Shown: positions 21,564 through 30,237 of the stretch, piece after piece
How positions within the stretch are numbered: the stretch's first letter is position 1
Layout of the letters: every line of letters begins with the position of its first letter
Assembly: GCA_900696495.1 (NCBI GenBank)
Contig: CAADGI010000008.1
Location: forward strand, 160,571 to 224,570
Direction: 5' to 3'
Source: an uncultured Alphaproteobacteria bacterium
GTDB lineage: Bacteria; Pseudomonadota; Alphaproteobacteria; Micavibrionales; Micavibrionaceae
DNA: 64,000 bases
Notes under the pieces: generated by a model
Told to the model about the DNA's origin: nothing
The model's database searches: none
The model's input: the letters and a program-made list of their open reading frames with translations, nothing else
Made by a program: the position numbers and the translations under genes

Positions 21564-21875
21564 ATGAACAAGCTCTTTGCACACCGCGTCTTGATCCGCG
21601 AAAATCTCATCTCTCTCATAGGGATGTGCCTTGTTCTTTACTTCACGTATCACGCGATTTACGGCAGCCGCAGCCTAATGCAGATGATGAGCCTCAAGTC
21701 TCAGATAGAAACAATGTCTGCGGAGCGCGACAGGCTGACCGCCGAGCGGGAATCGCTCGAGCAAAGAGTCAGCATGATGCGGCCAGGTTCGCTGGATCGC
21801 GACCTGCTGGAAGAGCGCGCCCGAGTCGTTCTTGGCTACAAAAGCGAAAACGAGATGATCATTCTCGGTAATTAA
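21564..21875 (+). CDS. ftsB: Septum formation initiator FtsB/DivIC family
   Basis: Small bitopic division protein that forms a complex with FtsL and FtsQ at the septum. The 103-residue protein has a short cytoplasmic N-terminus, one transmembrane helix (LISLIGMCLVLYFTYHAIYG), then a coiled coil (LMQMMSLKSQIETMSAERDR onward, Leu/Glu/Arg heptads), and the family tail DRDLLEERARVVLGYKSENE. Location between eno and pdhA is the conserved place for this gene in alphaproteobacteria and E. coli-like genomes (next to eno). Followed by a 148-nt gap before the PDH operon. Confidence 0.9.
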   Translation: MNKLFAHRVLIRENLISLIGMCLVLYFTYHAIYGSRSLMQMMSLKSQIETMSAERDRLTAERESLEQRVSMMRPGSLDRDLLEERARVVLGYKSENEMIILGN

Positions 21876-22023
21876 ATTTCGCTATCAGTTGGCTACTGTT
21901 ATTTTTCTTTTATTTTCAATATGTTGCAGCGCACAAAACTGTGATTTTCGCTGGTCACGCCCTTGTAAATAGTGTAGCAAAGGTCCAAATTTATACAGCC
22001 TCACGACAGGGAGTGTTGTTGAC

Positions 22024-23046
22024 GTGACGAGCAGTAAAACAAAGAAAAAACCTAAACTCAGAAGTGTCTCAAATACGAACCCGGAACCGTCTGCGGAAGA
22101 GATGAAAAAGCTCTACCGCGAGATGCTCCTCATTCGCCGTTTCGAGGAAAAGGCGGGACAGCTTTACGGTATGGGTCTGATCGGCGGCTTTTGCCATTTG
22201 TATATCGGGCAGGAAGCGGTAGTGACCGGGATTTCGTCGGTGCAGGAAAAGCAGGACACGGTGGTGACATCGTATCGCGATCACGCGCATATGCTGGCCT
22301 GCGGGATGGATGCGAACGGCATCATGGCGGAGTTGACCGGGCGTTCGGGCGGATATTCGCGCGGCAAGGGCGGCTCGATGCATATGTTCAGCAAGGAACA
22401 GAATTTCTTCGGCGGGCACGGGATTGTCGGCGCGAGCACGGCGATCGGCACGGGTCTCGGTTTCGCGCATAAATATAAAAACGACGGCGGCGTGGCGATT
22501 GCCTATATGGGCGACGGCGCGGCGAACCAGGGGCAGGTGGCGGAATGCTACAATATGGCGGCGCTGTGGAAGCTGCCGGTTCTGTTTGTCATTGAGAATA
22601 ACCAGTACGCGATGGGAACTAGCGTGGCGCGTTCGGCGGCAGGTTCGCTGTACAAGCGCGGCGAAGGTTACGCCATTCCCGGCGAACAGGTGGATGGCAT
22701 GGATGTGTTCACGGTTCAGGCGGCGGCGCGGCAGGCGCTTGATTATATCCGCTCGGGCAACGGGCCGTATGTGATGGAAGTTATGACGTACCGATACCGC
22801 GGCCACTCGATGTCCGACCCGGCGAAATACCGGACGAAGGAAGAGGTCGAGGATTACCGCACGCATAAAGACCCGATCACGCGGCTGCTGGGCCGGATGA
22901 GCGAGGCGGGCATCGCCGAGGAAGATATTAAAGTGATCGACAATGAAGTGAAAAAGATCGTGAACGAGTCGGCGCAGTTTTCGCAGGACAGCCCGGAGCC
23001 TGATCCGGATGAATTATGGACGGATGTCCTCGTGGAGATGCAGTAA
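22024..23046 (+). CDS. pdhA: Pyruvate dehydrogenase E1 component, alpha subunit
   Basis: Thiamine-diphosphate-binding subunit of heterotetrameric E1, which decarboxylates pyruvate and passes acetyl groups to lipoyl-E2. 340 residues starting at GTG 22024, with AGGGAG 10 nt upstream. The first ~25 residues are Lys/Ser/Pro-rich. Motifs are [35 protein letters not shown], the ThDP motif [27 protein letters not shown] and the loop [14 protein letters not shown]. Its stop overlaps the pdhB start (TAATG). First gene of pdhA-pdhB-pdhC-SLOG-lpd. The gap 21876-22023 should hold the operon promoter, but no convincing one was found. Confidence 0.96.
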   Translation: MTSSKTKKKPKLRSVSNTNPEPSAEEMKKLYREMLLIRRFEEKAGQLYGMGLIGGFCHLYIGQEAVVTGISSVQEKQDTVVTSYRDHAHMLACGMDANGIMAELTGRSGGYSRGKGGSMHMFSKEQNFFGGHGIVGASTAIGTGLGFAHKYKNDGGVAIAYMGDGAANQGQVAECYNMAALWKLPVLFVIENNQYAMGTSVARSAAGSLYKRGEGYAIPGEQVDGMDVFTVQAAARQALDYIRSGNGPYVMEVMTYRYRGHSMSDPAKYRTKEEVEDYRTHKDPITRLLGRMSEAGIAEEDIKVIDNEVKKIVNESAQFSQDSPEPDPDELWTDVLVEMQ

Positions 23047-24500
23047 TGCCAACCCAGATTTTAATGCCGGCGTTGTCGCCGACGATGACGGAAGGCAATC
23101 TTGCCAAGTGGCTCAAGAAGGAGGGCGACACGGTCAAGGCCGGGGATGTCATCGCGGAAATCGAAACCGACAAGGCGACGATGGAAGTCGAGGCGGTGGA
23201 CGAGGGCATTCTCGCGCGGATTATCGTTCCGGAAGGGACGCAAGGGGTGGCGGTGAATACGCCGATCGCGATGCTGCTGGGCGAGGATGAAGATCCGGCG
23301 AGCGCGAATGTGGATATTGATATTCCATGTATCCCCAAAAGTCCCTCACCCTCCCACGTCTCCGGCGCGGGTCCCTCCTTCCCCCTTAAGGGAGAGGGTC
23401 GGGGTGAGGGATTGCCACGACAAGCAGAAGGGAAGATCATCGAGAACCGCGACATTCTTTATGCGCAGGGGCATGTGCTGGAACCACCGCCTTTCGATGA
23501 AAGCGAATTCACGGAAACGCGGGCGATGACGGTGCGCGAGGCGTTGCGCGATGCGATGGCCGAGGAAATGCGCACTGATGATAATGTTTACCTGATGGGC
23601 GAGGAAGTCGCCGAGTACCAGGGTGCGTACAAAGTTTCGCAAGGTTTGCTGGATGAATTCGGCCCGCGTCGCGTGATCGATACGCCGATTACCGAGCATG
23701 GTTTCGCGGGGCTGGCGGTTGGATCGGCGATGAACGGGCTGAAGCCTATCGTCGAATTCATGACCTGGAATTTCGGCATGCAGGCGATGGACCATATCAT
23801 TAACTCCGCCGCGAAGACATTATATATGGCGGGCGGGCAGCTTGGATGCCCGATCGTCTTCCGCGGGCCGAACGGCGCGGCGGCGCGCGTGGGCGCGCAG
23901 CACTCGCAATGTTTCGCGAGCTGGTACGCGCATATACCGGGGCTGAAAGTCGTATCGCCTTGGTCGGCGGCGGATGCGAAAGGTTTGTTGAAGGCCGCGA
24001 TCCGCGATCCGAACCCGGTGATCTTTCTGGAGAATGAAATTCTGTACGGGCAGAGCTTCGAAGCGCCGGTGAATGATAATTTCGTTATCCCGCTGGGCCG
24101 CGCGAAGATCGAACGGGAAGGGAATGATGTGACCATCGTTGCTTACTCGATCATGGTCGGCAAGGCGCTGAAGGCCGCCGAGCAACTGGCGGAAGAAGGG
24201 ATTAATGCAGAAGTGATTAACCTCCGCACTATTCGCCCGCTTGACCGCTACACGATTATCGAGAGCGTGAAAAAAACGAACAGGATTGTGAGCGTCGAGG
24301 AAAGCTGGCCGTTTGCGGGCATTGGATCGGAAATTGCCGCGCTGTGCATGGAGCATGCGTTCGATTACCTCGATGCGCCGGTGACGCGCGTGTGCGCGGC
24401 GGATGTGCCGCTGCCTTATGCCGCCAACCTAGAAGCGCTGGCGCTGCCGCAGGCGGAGCATATTGTCGAGGCGGTCAGGAAGGTTTGCTATGCCAATTAA
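23046..24500 (+). CDS. pdhB: Pyruvate dehydrogenase E1 component, beta subunit, with N-terminal lipoyl domain
   Basis: Second E1 subunit; about 484 residues starting at ATG 23046. Residues 1-80 are a biotinyl/lipoyl domain with the modified lysine at 43 ([13 protein letters not shown]), a known feature of alphaproteobacterial PdhB. A linker (about 81-155) follows, then the E1 beta transketolase domain ([50 protein letters not shown]) and its C-terminal domain ([13 protein letters not shown]). The linker is odd: instead of a plain Ala/Pro-rich hinge it contains a palindromic DNA repeat read in frame (23342-23411). The lipoyl coding DNA is nearly identical to that of pdhC. It overlaps pdhC by 11 nt. 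Confidence 0.96.
   Translation: MPTQILMPALSPTMTEGNLAKWLKKEGDTVKAGDVIAEIETDKATMEVEAVDEGILARIIVPEGTQGVAVNTPIAMLLGEDEDPASANVDIDIPCIPKSPSPSHVSGAGPSFPLKGEGRGEGLPRQAEGKIIENRDILYAQGHVLEPPPFDESEFTETRAMTVREALRDAMAEEMRTDDNVYLMGEEVAEYQGAYKVSQGLLDEFGPRRVIDTPITEHGFAGLAVGSAMNGLKPIVEFMTWNFGMQAMDHIINSAAKTLYMAGGQLGCPIVFRGPNGAAARVGAQHSQCFASWYAHIPGLKVVSPWSAADAKGLLKAAIRDPNPVIFLENEILYGQSFEAPVNDNFVIPLGRAKIEREGNDVTIVAYSIMVGKALKAAEQLAEEGINAEVINLRTIRPLDRYTIIESVKKTNRIVSVEESWPFAGIGSEIAALCMEHAFDYLDAPVTRVCAADVPLPYAANLEALALPQAEHIVEAVRKVCYAN
23064..23214 (+). repeat. Direct repeat copy 1: lipoyl-domain coding DNA of pdhB
   Basis: This 151-nt segment matches 24508-24658 in pdhC with only three differences, all synonymous (Leu TTG/CTG, Ala GCG/GCC, Glu GAA/GAG). 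The flanking codons before and after diverge sharply. Such high identity in silent sites implies recent gene conversion or duplication, not merely conserved protein sequence. Confidence 0.9.
23342..23411 (+). repeat. Palindromic repeat element inserted in frame in pdhB
   Basis: About 70 nt with terminal inverted arms TCCCTCACCCT (23342-23352) and GGGGTGAGGGA (23401-23411), 10 of 11 pairs, and a central CCCTTAAGGG (23383-23392). The CCCTCACCC...GGGAGAGGG...GGGTGAGGG pattern is that of palindromes found between genes in many proteobacteria. Here it is translated without a stop or frameshift into a Pro/Ser- and Gly/Arg-rich stretch of the linker ([15 protein letters not shown] then [10 protein letters not shown]). 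It sits between the lipoyl domain and the catalytic domain, where an insertion is least harmful. It is the only copy seen in the window. Confidence 0.75.
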
Positions 24501-25743
24501 AATTACGATGCCGGCGCTGTCGCCGACGATGACGGAAGGCAATCTTGCCAAGTGGCTCAAGAAGGAGGGCGACACGGTCAAGGCCGGGGATGTCATCGCC
24601 GAGATCGAAACCGACAAGGCGACGATGGAAGTCGAGGCGGTGGACGAGGGCATTCTCGGGAAAATCCTGGTTCCGGCGGGAACGCAGGCGGTGCCGGTGA
24701 ATGATGTGATTGCTTTGCTGCTCGAAGAGGGCGAGAGCGCCAGTGATTTAAAAGCTCCAACTTCTGCGCCCAAAAAAGAAACGCCGAAAGCGGCCGCCCC
24801 GGCTGCTGCTCCGCAAAAACCGGCGCCGGGTCAGTTTGTTTCGCCTGTTCGGCAAGTAAGCGTCGGCGGGCGGGTTTATGCCTCGCCTCTCGCGAAGAGA
24901 ATTGCGAAAGAGCGCGGCGTTGATATTTCGCAGGTGAAAGGTTCCGGTCCGCGTGGACGCGTGGTGCGCGCGGATGTCGAGAATGCAAGACCCGGCGCGG
25001 GCGTTGCGCCGAAGCCGCAAGGGCCGGATGCGAAGAAGCTTGCCGACCTGCTTGGCATGAAATACACGGAAATTCCGAACAACAACATCAAGAAGATCGT
25101 CGCGAGCCGTTTGCTGGAATCGAAAGTAACGGTTCCGCATTTCTACCTGACGATCGATTGCATGCTGGATAACCTGCTGGAATCGCGCAAGGAGCTGAAT
25201 GAGAAGGCGGGCGGTTCATACAAGCTTTCGGTGAATGACTTCATCATCAAGGCTGCGGCGATGGCATTGAAAGCTTACCCGGCGGCGAATGTCGCGGGGA
25301 CGGATGCGGCGATTTTGCAATATGAGCATGCGGATATTTCGGTGGCGGTGGCGACGCCCAACGGCCTGATCACGCCGGTGATCAAGAAGGCCGAGGAAAA
25401 AGGCATGCAGCAGATTTCCACCGAGATGAAAGACCTCGCGACCCGTGCACGGGATGGAAAGCTGAAGCCCGAAGAATTCCAGGGCGGCACGTTCAGCGTC
25501 TCGAACCTCGGCATGTTCGGGATCAAGGATTTCCAGGCGATCATCAACCCGCCGCAGGCCTGCATCCTGGCCGTTGGTGCGGGCATTGAAAAACCTGTCG
25601 TCGAAAACGGCGAGATTAAAATCCGCACCATAATGAGCTGCACGCTGTCGGTCGATCACCGCGCGGTGGACGGCGCGGTGGGCGCGGAATATCTGCAGAT
25701 ATTTAAAAAGTACATCGAAAACCCTGTTACCATGCTGCTGTGA
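24490..25743 (+). CDS. pdhC: Pyruvate dehydrogenase E2, dihydrolipoamide acetyltransferase
   Basis: Core of the PDH complex; transfers acetyl from lipoyl to CoA. 417 residues from ATG 24490. It has one N-terminal lipoyl domain (lysine 43), an Ala/Pro hinge, the peripheral subunit-binding domain ([32 protein letters not shown]), a second flexible link and the catalytic domain ending in the active-site motif [14 protein letters not shown]. It starts 11 nt before the pdhB stop and ends in a TGATG overlap with the next gene. Confidence 0.96.
   Translation: MPIKITMPALSPTMTEGNLAKWLKKEGDTVKAGDVIAEIETDKATMEVEAVDEGILGKILVPAGTQAVPVNDVIALLLEEGESASDLKAPTSAPKKETPKAAAPAAAPQKPAPGQFVSPVRQVSVGGRVYASPLAKRIAKERGVDISQVKGSGPRGRVVRADVENARPGAGVAPKPQGPDAKKLADLLGMKYTEIPNNNIKKIVASRLLESKVTVPHFYLTIDCMLDNLLESRKELNEKAGGSYKLSVNDFIIKAAAMALKAYPAANVAGTDAAILQYEHADISVAVATPNGLITPVIKKAEEKGMQQISTEMKDLATRARDGKLKPEEFQGGTFSVSNLGMFGIKDFQAIINPPQACILAVGAGIEKPVVENGEIKIRTIMSCTLSVDHRAVDGAVGAEYLQIFKKYIENPVTMLL
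24508..24658 (+). repeat. Direct repeat copy 2: lipoyl-domain coding DNA of pdhC
   Basis: Partner of 23064-23214 in pdhB at a distance of 1444 nt, with 148 of 151 positions identical and only synonymous changes. Direct repeats this long and close are also a substrate for recombination that would delete most of pdhB. Confidence 0.9.
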
Positions 25744-26306
25744 TGATCAAGATCGAGCGCAGACCGATTATCGGCGTGATGGGATCCCACGAGGATGAGT
25801 GGGAAGACTATGCGCGTCCGGTCGGCGAGCTGATCGCCAAGTATGATTATCACCTGCTGACCGGCGCGGGAGCGGGCGTGATGATGGCGACGGCGCGGGC
25901 ATTCTGCGAGCAGGAAGACAGGTTAGGTTTGAGCATCGGCATCATCCCGACGATGGATTATGCGCAAGGCCTGATCGCCAGCGAGGAATTTCCGAACCCT
26001 TATATTGAAATCCCCGTGATCACACAGCTCGACCAGAAGGCGCAGAGCGATTCCATGCCTTACAGCCGCAATAACGTAAACGTGATGTCGAGCCACGCGA
26101 TTATCATCCTGCCGGGCGACCATGGGACGCGGAACGAGGTTGCGTTGGCGCTGAAATATAAAAAGCCGATGGTGCTGTTCGGGCCGGAAAAAGAATTTGA
26201 GAGCTTCCCCGAAATGCCGACCCGTGTGGACGATATCGAGCAGGTGCGGGTGTTCCTGGAAGAGACAATGACGCAAATTGAAAAAGACGAAAGCATTACG
26301 GTATGA
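25743..26306 (+). CDS. SLOG/LOG-family Rossmann-fold protein in the PDH operon
   Basis: 187-residue cytosolic protein of the SLOG superfamily (relatives: TIGR00725-type molybdenum-cofactor-carrier-like and LOG/lysine-decarboxylase-like proteins). Visible are the N-terminal strand IIGVMGSHEDEWEDYARPVG, the nucleotide-loop region LTGAGAGVMMATARAFCE, and a variant of the PGGxGTxxE motif as PGDHGTRNEVALAL near residue 120. Family members bind nucleotide-like ligands, and some act as phosphoribohydrolases. The changed Gly-to-Asp in the motif leaves catalysis open. It overlaps pdhC (TGATG) and lpd (ATGA), so it is co-translated with the PDH subunits. A role linked to PDH is inferred from position only. 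Confidence 0.75.
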   Translation: MIKIERRPIIGVMGSHEDEWEDYARPVGELIAKYDYHLLTGAGAGVMMATARAFCEQEDRLGLSIGIIPTMDYAQGLIASEEFPNPYIEIPVITQLDQKAQSDSMPYSRNNVNVMSSHAIIILPGDHGTRNEVALALKYKKPMVLFGPEKEFESFPEMPTRVDDIEQVRVFLEETMTQIEKDESITV

Positions 26307-27703
26307 GCGACAGGAATTTTGATCTGGTGGTTATCGGCGGCGGGCCGGGCGGTTACGTGGCGGCGATCCGCGCGGCGCAGCTTGAGATGAAAACGGCGCT
26401 CGTCGAGAGCCAGCATCTGGGCGGCATCTGCCTGAACTGGGGATGCATTCCGACCAAGGCGCTGTTGCGCTCGGCGGAGATTTACAATCTGATCAATCAT
26501 GCGGATGAATTCGGCATCAAGGTCAAAGGCGCCGAGATCGATTTCAAAAAAGTGATCGAACGTTCGCGCGGCGTGGCCAAGCAGCTTTCGGGCGGCATCG
26601 GTCACCTGATGAAGAAAAACAAGATCACCGTGTTCGACGGGTTCGGCAAGCTGCTGGGCGGGGGCAAGGTGGAAGTGTCGAAAGACAGCAAGGCCGTGGA
26701 CCAGATCGCGGCGAAGCATATCATTATCGCGAGCGGCGCGCGGGCGCGGACACTGCCGGGGCTGGAGCCGGACGGCAAGCTGGTCTGGACCTATAAAGAG
26801 GCGATGGTGCCGGAAGAAATGCCGAAATCGATTTTAGTGGTCGGTTCGGGCGCGATCGGCATCGAGTTCGCGAATTTTTACCGTTTCCTCGGTGTCGAGG
26901 TTACGGTTGTCGAGATCATGGACCGCATTTTGCCTGTCGAGGACGAGGAAATTTCGGCGCTCGCGCGCAAGGCGTTCGAGAAGCAGGGCATGAAAATCCT
27001 GACCGGCGCGAAGGTGACGAAACTCGATAAATCGAAAAATAATGTCAAAGCGACGATCGATGTCGCGGGTAAAACGCAGGAGATCACGGTCGACCGCGTG
27101 ATCATGGCGGTCGGGATTGTCGGCAATACCGAGAATATGGGTCTTGAGAAGTTGAAGATTAAAATCGACAAGGGCTTCATCGTGACGGATGAATGGCTGA
27201 AAACAGGCGAGCCGAATGTCTATGCGATCGGCGACGTGGCCGGGCCGCCGATGCTGGCGCACAAGGCCAGCCATGAGGGCGTGATCTGCGTCGAGAAAAT
27301 CGCGGGGCAGAAGGACGTGCACCCGATGAAGAAGACGAACATCCCCGGTTGCACGTACTGCATGCCGCAAGTGGCGAGCGTCGGGCTGACGGAAAAGGCG
27401 GCGCGGGACAAAGGGCTGAAGATCAAGGTCGGGAAATTTCCGTTCATCGGCAACGGCAAGGCGATCGCGCTCGGCGAGCCGGAAGGATTGATCAAAACGA
27501 TTTTCGATGAGAAGACGGGCGAGTTGCTCGGCGCGCACATGATCGGCGCGGAAGTCACGGAGCTGATCCAGGGCTACGTGATCGCCAAGACGCTCGAGAC
27601 CACCGAGGCCGAACTTATGCACACCATCTTCGCGCACCCGACCTTGAGCGAAATGATGCATGAATCCGTGCTTTCAGCGTACGGAAAAGCCATTCATTTC
27701 TAA
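26303..27703 (+). CDS. lpd: Dihydrolipoamide dehydrogenase (E3)
   Basis: FAD/NAD enzyme that reoxidises dihydrolipoyl groups of PDH, and perhaps of other 2-oxoacid complexes. The 466-residue protein has the FAD-binding GGGPGGYVAAIRAAQLEM, the redox disulfide in GGICLNWGCIPTKALL, the NAD-binding VVGSGAIGIEFANFYRFLG, the second FAD motif VYAIGDVAGPPMLAHKASHE, and the catalytic His-Glu region HTIFAHPTLSEMMHE. Last gene of the PDH operon. A 53-nt gap separates it from the PH-domain gene. Confidence 0.97.
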   Translation: MSDRNFDLVVIGGGPGGYVAAIRAAQLEMKTALVESQHLGGICLNWGCIPTKALLRSAEIYNLINHADEFGIKVKGAEIDFKKVIERSRGVAKQLSGGIGHLMKKNKITVFDGFGKLLGGGKVEVSKDSKAVDQIAAKHIIIASGARARTLPGLEPDGKLVWTYKEAMVPEEMPKSILVVGSGAIGIEFANFYRFLGVEVTVVEIMDRILPVEDEEISALARKAFEKQGMKILTGAKVTKLDKSKNNVKATIDVAGKTQEITVDRVIMAVGIVGNTENMGLEKLKIKIDKGFIVTDEWLKTGEPNVYAIGDVAGPPMLAHKASHEGVICVEKIAGQKDVHPMKKTNIPGCTYCMPQVASVGLTEKAARDKGLKIKVGKFPFIGNGKAIALGEPEGLIKTIFDEKTGELLGAHMIGAEVTELIQGYVIAKTLETTEAELMHTIFAHPTLSEMMHESVLSAYGKAIHF

Positions 27704-27756
27704 GCCTTAAAGCCGCTCACGGAACTCCGGATGTTCCCTATGCGTTCGTAGGGCGC

Positions 27757-28716
27757 ATGAGCTTTGTCAAAAAAATTCTCGGGCCTGATGAAACGTTGAT
27801 CGGCATGACATCCGCGCACTGGATTTACGGCGCGACGGGTATTGTCTGGCTGGCGGGGATGATGATTGTCGGCTTGGTTCTGGATTCTTACGCCACGAGC
27901 ATTTTTGACGGCCTGTTCAGGAATACCGGCGGCGAAGCTGTAAACAAGATTTCCAGCGTATTGTTCTGGATGCCGACGGCGCTTGGCGTTGTCATGTTCT
28001 TTTTCTATTTCCTGATGATGATTTCGCCGGAAGTGGGTTTGACCAGCCGGCGCATTATTTACAAGCGGGGGTTGATTTTTGTCGACGTCAAAGAGGTCGA
28101 CCTTGAAGAGATCAAGGCGGCTGACGTCAATAACGGGTGGTTTGGCCGGTTTCTGGATTACGGTTACGTGGTTCTGGATGCGCGGTTCGTAACGGGTGTA
28201 AACCTGCCCGCGATCGGCAAGCCCTATCGTTTCGTCAATGCCTTGAACGAGGCGCGCGGCGATATGAAGCATGATTCAATGACCGTGGTGGTGGACGGGG
28301 TCGGCGACAGTTTGAGGGAAGAGGTCGGCGACGCCGTGAGAAAGGAAATGTCCGATCACGATCAAAAGCGGGAAAAGAAGCAGCAAGAGCAGCAGGAGTC
28401 TGAAACAAAAGAATCCGGCGAGCGCCCCAAGCTCTCCGATCGTCACCATAATGATCATTTGGAGCATGAGCCGGTCAGCGCGATGGAGGGTGTTATCGAG
28501 GAGGCGAAAGACAATCTCAAGCATGCGATCAATGGCAAGGTGATGGTTCCGGCGTCTGAGTCCAAGCCGGAGCCTGAATCTGAACCGCAGCACAGCTCCG
28601 CGTCTGCGCCTGAAAAGAAAAAACGCGGGCCGCTGCTGTTCAACCACAAGCTTTTCAAGAAGGAGCGGTGGTTGCGCGCCAAGATCAAGGACAATTTCAG
28701 CGAAACGGCTCAATAA
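27757..28716 (+). CDS. PH-domain (bPH2/DUF304-like) membrane protein with charged tail
   Basis: 319-residue inner-membrane protein of unknown role. It has two hydrophobic segments (IYGATGIVWLAGMMIVGLVL and LFWMPTALGVVMFFFYFLMM), then a bacterial PH-like domain starting with the typical GLTSRRIIYKRGLIFVDVKE and including LEEIKAADV and YGYVVLDAR. The C-terminal 120 residues are strongly charged (Lys/Glu/Gln runs) and likely disordered or coiled coil, ending in a basic block (KLFKKERWLRAKIK). It lies downstream of lpd and upstream of lipA, all on the plus strand. No specific function is suggested. Confidence 0.75.
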   Translation: MSFVKKILGPDETLIGMTSAHWIYGATGIVWLAGMMIVGLVLDSYATSIFDGLFRNTGGEAVNKISSVLFWMPTALGVVMFFFYFLMMISPEVGLTSRRIIYKRGLIFVDVKEVDLEEIKAADVNNGWFGRFLDYGYVVLDARFVTGVNLPAIGKPYRFVNALNEARGDMKHDSMTVVVDGVGDSLREEVGDAVRKEMSDHDQKREKKQQEQQESETKESGERPKLSDRHHNDHLEHEPVSAMEGVIEEAKDNLKHAINGKVMVPASESKPEPESEPQHSSASAPEKKKRGPLLFNHKLFKKERWLRAKIKDNFSETAQ

Positions 28717-28718
28717 AA

Positions 28719-28738
28719 GCCCTGTTCCGGGGCGGTTT
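28719..28738 (+). terminator. Weak terminator-like hairpin before lipA
   Basis: GCCC (28719-28722) can pair with GGGC (28730-28733) around a TGTTCCG loop, followed by GGTTTTC, immediately after the stop of the PH-domain gene. Short stem and short T-run, so low confidence. Confidence 0.3.
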
Positions 28739-28787
28739 TCGTTAAAAAATGGCTTTTTCCGCGCCGTGGCTTATAGTATCTAAAGCC

Positions 28788-29753
28788 ATGACTTATAATC
28801 CCGAATTGCTGGACAAGGCCAAGCGCCATCCTGAAAAGCAGAAGAACCCGGACAGGCCTTCGGGCAAGAAGCCGCCGTGGATCCGCGTCAAGGCGCCGCA
28901 GGGGGCCGTTTACCAGGAAACGAAAGAGATTGTCCGCCGTCATAAGCTCACGACTGTTTGTGAAGAAGCGGGTTGTCCGAATATCGGCGAGTGCTGGGAC
29001 CAGAAGCACGCGACCTTCATGATTATGGGCGAAGTGTGCACGCGGGCCTGCGCGTTCTGCAACGTCGCGACCGGCAAGCCGGATGCTCTGGATAAACTGG
29101 AACCGCTGCGGGTCGGCGTGGCCGTGCACCAGATGAAGCTGAGCCATGTTGTGATTACGTCGGTGGACCGCGATGATCTTGAGGACAGCGGCGCGGATCA
29201 TTTCGTTAAAACGATCCAGGCGGTACGGATCAAGTCGCCGGGGACGACGGTGGAAATTTTGCCGGGCGATTTTCGCGGCGTGATGTCGGCGATCGATCAC
29301 GTGATTTCGGCGCGGCCCGATGTGTTCAACCATAATCTTGAAACGGTGCCGCGGCTTTACCCGACGATACGGCCGGGGGCGAGATATTTCCGTTCACTGA
29401 GATTGCTGGAACGTGTGAAGGAGCGCGACCCGCATCAGTTCACCAAATCGGGTTTAATGGTTGGTCTTGGCGAGACGAAAGAGGAAGTCGGGCAGGTGAT
29501 GGATGACATGCGCGCGGCGGGTGTCGATTTCATTACCATCGGCCAATATCTGCAGCCGACGCCGAAACACGCGCCGATCGATAAATTCTGGACGCCGGAA
29601 GAGTTTGAGGAATTGACCAAAATGGCCAAGCGGCGCGGATTCCTGATGGTTTCGGCGACACCGCTGACACGTTCCTCTCACCATGCCGGCGAGGATTTCG
29701 CCAAGCTCAGGGCCGCGCGCGAAGCGAAGCTGACCAAAGAGGCGGCGGAGTAA
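28788..29753 (+). CDS. lipA: Lipoyl synthase
   Basis: Radical-SAM enzyme that inserts two sulfurs into protein-bound octanoyl groups, making the lipoyl cofactor needed by PdhB, PdhC and other complexes. About 321 residues from ATG 28788; an in-frame ATG at 28749 would add 13 unrelated residues. It has the auxiliary cluster cysteines ([12 protein letters not shown]), the radical-SAM motif [25 protein letters not shown], and the C-terminal serine ligand region [11 protein letters not shown]. Placement just after the PDH genes fits its role. Confidence 0.96.
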   Translation: MTYNPELLDKAKRHPEKQKNPDRPSGKKPPWIRVKAPQGAVYQETKEIVRRHKLTTVCEEAGCPNIGECWDQKHATFMIMGEVCTRACAFCNVATGKPDALDKLEPLRVGVAVHQMKLSHVVITSVDRDDLEDSGADHFVKTIQAVRIKSPGTTVEILPGDFRGVMSAIDHVISARPDVFNHNLETVPRLYPTIRPGARYFRSLRLLERVKERDPHQFTKSGLMVGLGETKEEVGQVMDDMRAAGVDFITIGQYLQPTPKHAPIDKFWTPEEFEELTKMAKRRGFLMVSATPLTRSSHHAGEDFAKLRAAREAKLTKEAAE

Positions 29754-29754
29754 G

Positions 29755-30237
29755 TTGCCTACCCACGCCGAAAAACGCCATCTGCCCTATACGTCCGAGC
29801 AATTGTTCGATCTTGTGGCCGATGTCGAGCGGTATCCGGAATTCCTGCCGTGGTGTATTTCGTGCAATGTGATCGCGCGGGAGGGGAATGTCCTGCAGGC
29901 GGACCTCGTTATTGGTTATAAATTCTTTCAGGAAAAATTCGGCTCGCGCGTGCTGCTGGACCGGCCGCATCATATTCATGTCGAATATCTAAGCGGGCCG
30001 ATGAAGCATCTATCGAACCACTGGCGGTTTATCCCGATGCCGGATGGTGGGTGCATGATCGATTTCTATGTTGATTTTGAATTTAGAAACCCGATGTTCC
30101 AGAGGCTGATGGGCGTGTTTTTCAACGAGATCGTCCGGCGGATGGTCGGCGCGTTCGAGCAACGCGCGGCGCAGCTTTACGCGGCCAAGGTTTCCGGCGG
30201 CAGGGCGGAGCGTTCCCAGAGAGGCCGCCAGTCGTAG
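29755..30237 (+). CDS. RatA/Coq10-type START-domain protein
   Basis: 160-residue protein of the polyketide-cyclase/START family that includes ubiquinone-binding Coq10 and the RatA (PasT) protein. Recognisable features are YTSEQLFDLVADVERYPEFL followed by PWCISCNV, then VIGYKFFQEKFGSRV, WRFIPMPDGGCMIDFYVDFE and the C-terminal helix FFNEIVRRMVGAFEQRAAQLY. In alphaproteobacteria this gene commonly follows lipA and is thought to aid ubiquinone function. The start is TTG at 29755, 1 nt after the lipA stop; no ATG or GTG is available before the conserved region. The last 61 nt overlap the convergent glycosyltransferase gene. Confidence 0.88.
   Translation: MPTHAEKRHLPYTSEQLFDLVADVERYPEFLPWCISCNVIAREGNVLQADLVIGYKFFQEKFGSRVLLDRPHHIHVEYLSGPMKHLSNHWRFIPMPDGGCMIDFYVDFEFRNPMFQRLMGVFFNEIVRRMVGAFEQRAAQLYAAKVSGGRAERSQRGRQS

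Noticed and set aside
23064..24658. Insertion sequence bounded by the 151-nt direct repeats
   Set aside because: The repeats are lipoyl-domain coding sequence and the interval is the rest of pdhB; no transposase or target duplications.
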